A stretch of DNA of 64,000 nt from Gemmatimonadaceae bacterium (lineage in GTDB: Bacteria > Gemmatimonadota > Gemmatimonadetes > Gemmatimonadales > Gemmatimonadaceae), in assembly GCA_030835125.1 (NCBI GenBank), contig JAUQWM010000015.1, forward strand, positions 1-64,000. Direction: 5' to 3'. The position numbers were made by a program, and so were the translations under genes. The notes beneath the pieces were generated by a model, which ran no database searches, was not told where the DNA came from, and was given only the letters and a program-made list of their open reading frames with translations. Of the stretch, positions 58,302 through 64,000 are shown piece by piece (position 1 is the first letter of the stretch; every line of letters starts with the position of its first letter).

Positions 58302-59765
58302 ATGACCGCACCGATCACGCATGCTTCCACGGGAATCCCCGGCCTCGACGACGTTCTCGAGGGTGGGCTCCATCCCAACCGACTTTACCTCGTCGAGGGA
58401 ACGCCGGGCTCCGGAAAGACGACGCTCGCCTTCCAGTTCCTGCTCGAGGGAGCGCGGCGGGGCGAACGAACGCTCTATGTCAGCCTGTCCGAGACGGCGG
58501 AGGAATGTCACGCCGTCGCTGCATCCCACGGCTGGAACATCGATGGCATCACGATCCGCGAGGTGATGCCTTCGCCGACGTCGCTCGCACCAGCCGAGCA
58601 GTACACGGTGTTCCACCCCTCGGAGGTGGAGCTCTCCGACACGACGCGGCGCATTCTCGATGACGTGGAAGAGGTGCAGCCCTCACGGCTGGTGCTCGAT
58701 TCGCTGTCGGAGTTCAAGTTGCTGGCCGGGAGTCCGCTCCGGTTCCGGCGCCAGATCCTGGCGCTGAAGCAGTACTTCGCCGGGCGACAGTGCACTGTGG
58801 TGCTCCTCGACGACCTGACCGCCGTGGACCAGGACCTCCAGGTGCAGAGCATCGCCCACGGCGCAATTCTCCTCGAACAGACCATCCCGACGTTCGGGAG
58901 TGCGAGGCGCCGCCTCAGCGTGACCAAATACCGTGGCAGCGCGTACCGCGGCGGGTTTCACGACTACGAGATCCGCCGGGGTGGCCTGGAGGTCTATCCG
59001 CGGCTGGTGGCCGCGGAGCACCGTGGGCCGTCCAGCCGGGACCGGATGCCCAGCGGCCTGTCGGGTCTCGACAGCCTGGTGGGCGGCGGTCTCGAGCGTG
59101 GCACAAGCACCCTGATGGCGGGGGCAGCGGGAACCGGCAAGTCCACCCTCGCGGCGCTGTTCTGTGCGCGCGCGGCCGAAGCCGGCATTCCCTCGGCGCT
59201 GTTCATCTTCGACGAGAGCATCAACACGCTGTTGAGCCGCCTTTCCGGGCTCGGCGTTGACCTCGCGCCGCACGTCGAGGCTGGGCGCATCCTGGTGCGC
59301 CCCATCGACCCGGCGGAACTCTCGCCCGGCGAATTCGTGCACGCCATCCGCCAGGCGGTCGAGGAGCGACAGGCGGCGATTGTCGTGATCGACAGCCTGA
59401 ACGGGTACCTCAACTCGATGCCTGACGAGAAGTTCCTGGTCGTGCAGCTGCACGAGCTCCTGTCCTTCCTCGGGCAGCGTGGCGTCGCCACGATCCTCGT
59501 CGCCGCGCACCACGGCCTGATCAGCAGCAACATGACCTCACCCGTGGATGCCAGCTACCTGGCGGATGCGGTGGTGCTGCTGCGGTACTTCGAGGCCGAA
59601 GGCGAGGTCCGGCAGGCGATCTCGGTGGTGAAGATGCGTGGTGGCGCCCACGAGCGAAGCATTCGCGAGTTCCGGATGGCCAACGGGCGACTGTCGATCG
59701 GCGAGCCCCTGCGGGACTATCGAGGGGTCCTGACGGGCGTCCCGGAGAAGAAGATCCGCTCGTGA
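58302..59765 (+). CDS. KaiC-like RecA-superfamily ATPase with two KaiC domains
   Basis: ATG 58302 gives 487 residues with two KaiC repeats. Domain 1 has Walker A GTPGSGKTT (33-41), the acidic SETAEE catalytic region and LVLDSLSEF. Domain 2 has Walker A GAAGTGKST (274-282), FDESINTLLSR and IVVIDSLNGYL. KaiC-type proteins hydrolyse ATP and can autophosphorylate; without kaiA or kaiB nearby this is better seen as a signalling KaiC relative, as often encoded next to histidine kinases. The stop overlaps the kinase start (GTGA), so the two are translationally coupled. Confidence 0.92.
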   Translation: MTAPITHASTGIPGLDDVLEGGLHPNRLYLVEGTPGSGKTTLAFQFLLEGARRGERTLYVSLSETAEECHAVAASHGWNIDGITIREVMPSPTSLAPAEQYTVFHPSEVELSDTTRRILDDVEEVQPSRLVLDSLSEFKLLAGSPLRFRRQILALKQYFAGRQCTVVLLDDLTAVDQDLQVQSIAHGAILLEQTIPTFGSARRRLSVTKYRGSAYRGGFHDYEIRRGGLEVYPRLVAAEHRGPSSRDRMPSGLSGLDSLVGGGLERGTSTLMAGAAGTGKSTLAALFCARAAEAGIPSALFIFDESINTLLSRLSGLGVDLAPHVEAGRILVRPIDPAELSPGEFVHAIRQAVEERQAAIVVIDSLNGYLNSMPDEKFLVVQLHELLSFLGQRGVATILVAAHHGLISSNMTSPVDASYLADAVVLLRYFEAEGEVRQAISVVKMRGGAHERSIREFRMANGRLSIGEPLRDYRGVLTGVPEKKIRS

Positions 59766-61300
59766 CGGTCGCGTCCGAGAACCTCGAGCGGAGGCTCCTG
59801 ATTCTTGCCCCCGTCGGCCGGGATGCCTCCCTGATGGGCCGGATGCTGCGCCACGACGCGATCGTGTCGGTGGCGTGCACCGACCTGGAGGCGGCCATCG
59901 AGGAACTCGAGCGGGGGGCGGCGGCGATCCTGCTGGCGGAGGAAGCACTCGCGGACAACGACGGCCTGCTCGAGGCGTACATCGCGAAGCAGCCGCCATG
60001 GTCCGACCTTCCGGTGCTGCTGTTGACCCGACCCGGGGCCGACTCGGGCTTCGTGGAGCGGGCCATCGACACGTTCGGCAACGTCACGGTGCTGGAGCGT
60101 CCCGTGCGCATGGTCGCGTTCCTGAGCGCCGTGCGTAGCGCGATGCGGGCCCGGGCGCGCCAGTACCAGACCCGGGCGTACATGGCGGAGCGCGAACTGG
60201 CGGATCGCCGCAAGGACGAGTTCCTGGCGACGCTGGCGCACGAGCTGCGCAACCCGCTCGCGCCGATCCGGAACTGGGTGAGCGTACTGCGACTCTCCGC
60301 CACGGGACAGTCGGCCAGCCACGTCTGGGACATGATGGACCGGCAGGTGAACCACATGGTGCGGCTGGTGGATGACCTGATGGAGCTGTCGCGCATAACG
60401 AGGGGGACGATCGAGCTTCGCCGGGAGCCGGTTGCGCTGGCCGACGTCATCTCGGCGGCGGTCGAGACGATTCGTCCGCTCGCCGACGCCGCGCAGCACG
60501 AGCTGCTCGTGCAGGTCCCCGGGGACCGGGTGGTGGTCGACGGGGACCCGGTGCGCCTGGCGCAGGTGTTCAGCAACCTGCTCAACAACGCCGTCAAGTA
60601 CACGGACGCCGGCGGGCGGATCGGCCTGGTGGCGCGGCGCGAGTTCGGGCGCGCCATCGTGTCGGTCACGGACTCCGGGATCGGGATCGAGCCGGCGGCG
60701 CTGCCCCGGGTCTTCGACATGTTCGTCCAGGCCGATGTCACGCATCGACAGGCGCAGACGGGACTCGGGATCGGGCTGACCCTCGTGCGGTCCATCGTCG
60801 AGATGCACGGCGGGCGCGTGACGGCGCGCAGCGCCGGAGTGGGCCAGGGGAGCGAGTTCGTGGTGGAACTGCCGGTCATGCGCTCGGTGGCTGCACCGGC
60901 GACGCCGGCGCCCGGTCCCGGACGGCGAGCCGTCGGCCTGCCGCGCGTGCTGGTGGTCGATGACAACGAGGATGCCGCCGACAGCCTCGGGGCTCTGCTG
61001 CGCATGCTCGGCGCGGAGGTGCGAGTCGCGCACGACGGTAGGACGGCGCTGGAACTGTACGGCGCCTTTCACCCGGCGGCGGTGTTCCTCGACCTGGGGA
61101 TGCCGGGGATGGACGGCTTCGAGATCGCGCGCCGGATTCGATCGCGTCCTGAATCGAGGGACGCGATGCTGGTCGCCTTGACGGGATGGGGACAGGAGAA
61201 GGACCGACGCCGGACCGCGGCGGCCGGGTTCAACCGGCACCTGGCGAAGCCCGCGGACGTTGAAACGCTGCGGTCCGTGCTGGCGTCGGTCTCGTGGTGA
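59762..61300 (+). CDS. Hybrid sensor histidine kinase with C-terminal receiver
   Basis: GTG 59762 starts a 512-residue cytoplasmic kinase: an N-terminal receiver-like domain lacking a clear phospho-Asp (10-125), HisKA with FLATLAHELRNPLAPIRNW (His160), HATPase (about 265-375: NLLNNAVKYTDAGGR, VTDSGIGIEPAAL, TGLGIGLTLVRSIVEMHGG) and a C-terminal receiver (397-510) with VVDDNEDAADS and phospho-acceptor Asp444 in FLDLGMPGMDG. No membrane segments. Coupled to the KaiC-like gene, its probable partner. The stop lies in a 9-copy heptamer repeat. Confidence 0.95.
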   Translation: MTVASENLERRLLILAPVGRDASLMGRMLRHDAIVSVACTDLEAAIEELERGAAAILLAEEALADNDGLLEAYIAKQPPWSDLPVLLLTRPGADSGFVERAIDTFGNVTVLERPVRMVAFLSAVRSAMRARARQYQTRAYMAERELADRRKDEFLATLAHELRNPLAPIRNWVSVLRLSATGQSASHVWDMMDRQVNHMVRLVDDLMELSRITRGTIELRREPVALADVISAAVETIRPLADAAQHELLVQVPGDRVVVDGDPVRLAQVFSNLLNNAVKYTDAGGRIGLVARREFGRAIVSVTDSGIGIEPAALPRVFDMFVQADVTHRQAQTGLGIGLTLVRSIVEMHGGRVTARSAGVGQGSEFVVELPVMRSVAAPATPAPGPGRRAVGLPRVLVVDDNEDAADSLGALLRMLGAEVRVAHDGRTALELYGAFHPAAVFLDLGMPGMDGFEIARRIRSRPESRDAMLVALTGWGQEKDRRRTAAAGFNRHLAKPADVETLRSVLASVSW

Positions 61301-61359
61301 CTCGTGACTCGTGACTCGTGACTCGTGACTCGTGACTCGTGACTCGTGACTCGTGACTC
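61297..61359 (+). repeat. Heptanucleotide tandem repeat, 9 copies
   Basis: GTGACTC is repeated nine times without interruption. The first copy contains the TGA stop (61298-61300) of the histidine kinase. It lies between convergent genes. Confidence 0.97.
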
Positions 61360-61377
61360 GGCCGGGCGGGGGAAGCT

Positions 61378-61890
61378 TCAGTCTGCGCGTCGTGACGCGC
61401 GGTCGGTCACCAGGTGCTCACCATGCGGTGCGCCGGGCTCGAACTTCGTGGTCGGGGCAGGGCTTTCGATGGCCTGCTTGAAGCGTCGGAGGTCGTCGGC
61501 GATCTGCTGGCCGGGTTCCTCGCCGAAGAGCCGCGCGATGGCGGCGCCGAAGCGGCCCCCGGGAGGGTCATAACTCAGGTCGACGTGCACCTCGGTTCCG
61601 CGTCCGCCCTCGACGGGGAGGAATGCGACGCGGCCTTCATGCGTGATGTCGTCGTCGGCGCCGACGGTCCGCCACGAGATCACCGCGTCGGGAATGTCCT
61701 CCACGATCTCGGCATCCCATTCGACCCGGCGTCCCGCGGGCGCCTTGGCGACCCAGTGGGACCGTCCGTCGCCCGTGGACTCGACGCCCTCGAGATGGTA
61801 CATGAAGCGCGGCAGGTTCTCGAACTCACGCCAGAAGGCATAGACTTCGCCGGGCGGCCGCCCCACCGTGATGCCCTTGCTCACAAGCAT
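61378..61890 (-). CDS. SRPBCC-family (cyclase/dehydrase-like) protein
   Basis: Minus-strand ATG 61890 gives 170 residues: VSKGITVGRPPGEVYAFWRE, FENLPRFMYHLEGVESTGDG, HWVAKAPAGRRVEWDAEIVE, ISWRTVGADDDITHEGRVAF, then EVHVDLSYDPPGGRFGAAIA and EEPGQQIADDLRRFKQAIES. This is the polyketide-cyclase/dehydrase type of START-like fold (COG5637-like), often found near YciE-type stress genes. Ligand unknown. The C-terminal tail carries several Arg residues. Confidence 0.9.
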   Translation of the reverse strand: MLVSKGITVGRPPGEVYAFWREFENLPRFMYHLEGVESTGDGRSHWVAKAPAGRRVEWDAEIVEDIPDAVISWRTVGADDDITHEGRVAFLPVEGGRGTEVHVDLSYDPPGGRFGAAIARLFGEEPGQQIADDLRRFKQAIESPAPTTKFEPGAPHGEHLVTDRASRRAD

Positions 61891-62228
61891 TGCTGGCCTC
61901 TCCGCATCCAGGGACTCTCGCAATACATGCACCTTTCCCGTCGCGCGCAATTGTCCGGCGGCGATCGGTAATGGACGTGTTCGTTCTGTTACGCCGGGTC
62001 ACCAACGACCTCATCCTCACGCCCGCAGATCTCCGCGGGCCCGTGCGTTCATTCGGGACGGGCGACTCCTTGAACGACATCCGGACTTCGCACGGTGCCG
62101 CTCGCGCGCTAACGTTGACGCCGGGATACGCTGCACGCCGAACCTGTATCCCGTCGCATAGGTGTCCCACGGTCGATGCCACGCCAGCCCGCCGCACGCA
62201 TGTCGTTCAACCGCACGTCGCGACGCAC
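61891..62228. other. Divergent intergenic region
   Basis: 338 bp between the minus-strand SRPBCC gene and the + strand DUF5946 gene. It should carry promoters for both. The + frame is open throughout but its content is not protein-like, so I treat it as non-coding. Confidence 0.45.
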
Positions 62229-62660
62229 GTGAGCACCTGCCCGGGCTGCGGCGCGCACTGGCCTGACGAGTCGGACGATTGCGCGGCGCGCTTCAACGCG
62301 TTGCTGGCGCTCGACCACTCCCACGCGGAACCCTGGGGGAGTCGCCATGGGTCGGCGTTCGCGGTGTTTGCGCTGCAGCATCCGGATCGGCACTCGCGGG
62401 AGTCGCTCGAGCGGGCGTGGATCCTGCTCCAGACCACCCGCGTCCTTGGCCTCCCGGAGGCGCACGTGATCCGGCGCCTCAGGCGGAGCGGAAAGGAGCG
62501 GGTCGACTGGGGCCTGCCGTCGCTGCCCGCGGGACGTCCGCGCACGTTCGACATGACGATCGCCGACCTCGGCGATTTCCAGGCAGAAACGTATGCGGCG
62601 CACCTCGAGCAGTGGTGCGCCGCAACGCTTCGCGCCTGGCAGGCGCTCGCGACTGCCTGA
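62229..62660 (+). CDS. DUF5946 protein
   Basis: GTG 62229 gives 143 residues with an N-terminal C-P-x-C motif (STCPGCGAHWPDESDDCAARF), then HAEPWGSRHGSAFAVFALQH, RESLERAWILLQTTRVLGLP and FQAETYAAHLEQWCAATLRA. The Cys pair and the H-x-x-F-A-V-F-x-L-Q-H-P segment are the DUF5946 signature; it may bind zinc. Function unknown. The longer ORF extends only through non-coding sequence. Confidence 0.82.
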   Translation: MSTCPGCGAHWPDESDDCAARFNALLALDHSHAEPWGSRHGSAFAVFALQHPDRHSRESLERAWILLQTTRVLGLPEAHVIRRLRRSGKERVDWGLPSLPAGRPRTFDMTIADLGDFQAETYAAHLEQWCAATLRAWQALATA

Positions 62661-62680
62661 CGAGCCCGACGGGCGTCAGG
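62656..62680. terminator. Hairpin between convergent genes
   Basis: CCTGAC (62656-62661) with GTCAGG (62675-62680) and an inner GCCC/GGGC form a stem that includes the stop codon of the DUF5946 gene and ends next to the stop of the minus-strand YciE gene. Bidirectional terminator candidate. Confidence 0.55.
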
Positions 62681-63317
62681 TCGCCTTCTTCGCGCCGCGG
62701 CGGCCGCCGGACCGGCTGGAACCGTTCTTCAGCCCGCGGTTGCTGCGCCCGTTGCGCCTGGCGGTGCCGTTCCCCTTCGAGGATCGGGACGCCAATCCCC
62801 CGTTGGTGATGTCGATGTCTGCCGACGCCACGGCGAGGGCGTTGATTCCCCGCTCGGCGATCTGGCTCAGGAGCTTGTCGGCGTTCTTCTCCTCCTCCAG
62901 CGTCGCCTCGAGCAGGCGAACGGCGTCCCGGTGTCCCTGCGCCTGGGCATGGGCGATCGCCGTGCCGTAGGCCGCGATCTCGTAGTGCTCCACGCGCTGG
63001 GCGGCACCGATCATGGCGGCGTCGAGCGCAGGCTCCTCGCCGTCCATGTCGAGCACTTCCTTGCCTTCCTCGATCAGACCTTCCATGCCCTTGCACTTCA
63101 CGCCACCCGTCCGTTCGCCCAGTCCTTCGAGGATCTCCTCGATCCTCGTCACCTGGACTTCGGTTTCACGGAGGTGCGATTCGAGTGCCTCCGCCAACTC
63201 GGGGCTGCCGGCGTTCTTCGCCATCTTCGGCAGGGCCTTCACCAGCTGGCGTTCGGCGCTGTAGAGGTCCCGCAGTTCGTGCACGAAGACGTCATGGAGC
63301 GATTGCATCGATGGCAT
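62676..63317 (-). CDS. YciE-type (DUF892) ferritin-like protein with basic tail
   Basis: A 213-residue minus-strand protein: MQSLHDVFVHELRDLYSAER, LVKALPKMAKNAGSPELAEA, then LRETEVQVTRIEEILEG, AAQRVEHYEIAAYGTAIAHA and LLEATLEEEKNADKLLSQIA. The E..H helices form the DUF892 ferritin-like bundle with a di-metal site, linked to osmotic and general stress. Residues 172-213 form a Ser/Arg/Gly/Lys-rich tail (GTARRNGRSNRGLKNGSSRS), an added nucleic-acid-binding-like segment. Confidence 0.92.
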   Translation of the reverse strand: MPSMQSLHDVFVHELRDLYSAERQLVKALPKMAKNAGSPELAEALESHLRETEVQVTRIEEILEGLGERTGGVKCKGMEGLIEEGKEVLDMDGEEPALDAAMIGAAQRVEHYEIAAYGTAIAHAQAQGHRDAVRLLEATLEEEKNADKLLSQIAERGINALAVASADIDITNGGLASRSSKGNGTARRNGRSNRGLKNGSSRSGGRRGAKKAT

Positions 63318-63470
63318 GTGATCCTCCCGGACCGATTCCGTTTACATCGTGACGCCATGCCATGGCGCGCACGGTGAGTTGCGAGACCCAACCTTAGTGG
63401 CGGCATCGCGCGGCGAACATTCCGCCTGGGTGGCATCTCCTGTCGTCCCGTTGGAGATAGGACCTCACGG

Positions 63471-63701
63471 TCATTCCTCCGGTGGAACAGCGCGCGTCTC
63501 TCCGGACCAGTTGCCTCGGGGCAACGCGTCCTTCGTCTCGTCCGGATCGGGCTCGCTGCCTCCGGCGGCGCGCTGGTCGGCGTTCGTATCCGGATCCTCC
63601 TCACCGTACTCGTCCCGGCGCGGGTCGGGCGGCGTGGACTCCGTTTCGTTGTGGTCAGCCCAGGGCACGCCCCTGGTCGTGTTGGGTTCGGGCTTGTTCA
63701 C
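63471..63701 (-). CDS. Small acidic disordered protein
   Basis: GTG 63701, preceded on the minus strand by GGGAGGCC, encodes 76 very hydrophilic residues rich in Asp, Glu, Pro and Asn (NETESTPPDPRRDEYGEEDP, GGSEPDPDETKDALPRGNW). No fold or family is apparent; it is likely disordered. Its position between stress-type genes suggests a stress-related small protein. Coding status rests on the ribosome site and open frame. Confidence 0.55.
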   Translation of the reverse strand: MNKPEPNTTRGVPWADHNETESTPPDPRRDEYGEEDPDTNADQRAAGGSEPDPDETKDALPRGNWSGETRAVPPEE

Positions 63702-63830
63702 GGTGGCCTCCCGGTGATTGGTCCGGCCTGTGACCCGCGTCCGCGCTTCCCGTTCCGTCGCGGGCCCTGCTCTGGCGCGACACGCTTGCGGTGGCTTGAT
63801 TGCGCGGTCACCGCCATCAGCCCAGGCCGC

Positions 63831-64000
63831 ATGATTCCAGCACGCGAAGCGCTCGAACGACTCCGCGAGGGCAACCGCCGCTTCGTGGCGGATGAACGCA
63901 GCCACGCGACCGATGCCAGCCGTTCGCATCGTGGCGACCTCGTGAACGGGCAGGCCCCGTTCGCGATCATCCTGGGATGCTCCGATTCACGCGTGCCGGC
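63831..64000 (+). CDS. Beta-carbonic anhydrase, N-terminal part (cut by window end)
   Basis: ATG 63831 opens a frame reaching the window edge: ALERLREGNRRFVADERSH, then NGQAPFAIILGCSDSRVPA. The CSDSRVP motif holds the first zinc ligand (Cys50) and the Asp52-Arg54 dyad of beta-carbonic anhydrases, which interconvert CO2 and bicarbonate. The remaining His and Cys ligands lie beyond the window. Confidence 0.85.
   Translation, partial: MIPAREALERLREGNRRFVADERSHATDASRSHRGDLVNGQAPFAIILGCSDSRVP

Noticed and set aside
61890-62228. N-terminal extension of the DUF5946 gene
   Set aside because: The frame is open, but the encoded sequence lacks protein-like composition and overlaps the promoter side of the divergent SRPBCC gene.
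1-64000. Integron integrase (intI) gene within the window
   Set aside because: No ORF with tyrosine-recombinase motifs (R..HxxR..Y) or the IntI patch was seen on either strand.
1-64000. tRNA or rRNA genes
   Set aside because: No cloverleaf with a GTTCRANNC-type T arm and no rRNA-like conserved stretches were noticed on either strand.

Overview
The window is GC-rich (roughly two thirds G+C) bacterial chromosome. The gene content suggests a member of the Gemmatimonadota: a serine/threonine kinase fused to PD40 propeller repeats, an 'ADOP'-type ABC permease with an adjacent TetR regulator, many secreted NTF2-like, DinB, DUF305 and LVIVD proteins, and abundant GTG starts. The assignment is inferred from gene families, not from a marker gene.

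The left half (about 1-30,200) is the notable part. It is an integron gene-cassette array. Some thirty genes or small operons, nearly all on the + strand, are separated by attC recombination sites of about 50-140 bp. A typical site opens with an R'' box such as GCCTAAC, then an L'' box (GCGTTGCTGC or GGTTTGCAGCTG), a long imperfect hairpin, an L' box (GCAGCAGAACG or CAGCTGAAACC), the spacer CTATCC and an R' box GTTAGGC. I place 32 sites, about ten of them degenerate. No integrase gene (intI) and no attI are visible. Cassette polarity puts the integrase to the left of position 1, unless this is an integrase-less attC cluster. Site quality declines from left to right: intact GTTRRRY boxes dominate to about 9.5 kb, and GTCAG-type or unrecognisable boxes dominate beyond, which fits an old, distal array end.

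The cassettes encode a HicAB toxin-antitoxin pair (hicA frameshifted), a stand-alone NusA KH1-KH2 protein, an amidase, a calcineurin-like phosphoesterase, a serine hydrolase, a RidA-like protein, a YdeI-like protein, two DUF1801 proteins, a metallo-beta-lactamase-fold hydrolase, NTF2-like proteins, a cupredoxin-like lipoprotein, and many small secreted or membrane proteins of unknown function. Several are broken. One cassette-sized segment carries an inverted gene, and a 2.6-kb kinase gene sits within the array without a recognisable attC of its own.

From about 30.7 kb the layout becomes ordinary. There are secreted and lipoprotein genes (30.8-38.6 kb, including a frameshifted family-2 glycosyltransferase), an M19 dipeptidase, and a TetR/ADOP permease pair with a palindromic operator (39.9-43.3 kb). 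Next come an NTF2-like/resolvase-related pair, a YiiX-like cysteine hydrolase, a DUF2891-M14 carboxypeptidase operon, a second serine hydrolase and small lipoproteins (to 52.4 kb). The last stretch holds DinB and DUF3565 proteins, an ion-channel-like protein, inorganic pyrophosphatase, a VOC protein with a histone-H1-like tail, and a translationally coupled KaiC-like ATPase and hybrid histidine kinase. It ends with SRPBCC, DUF5946 and YciE-type ferritin-like proteins and the start of a beta-carbonic anhydrase cut by the window edge.
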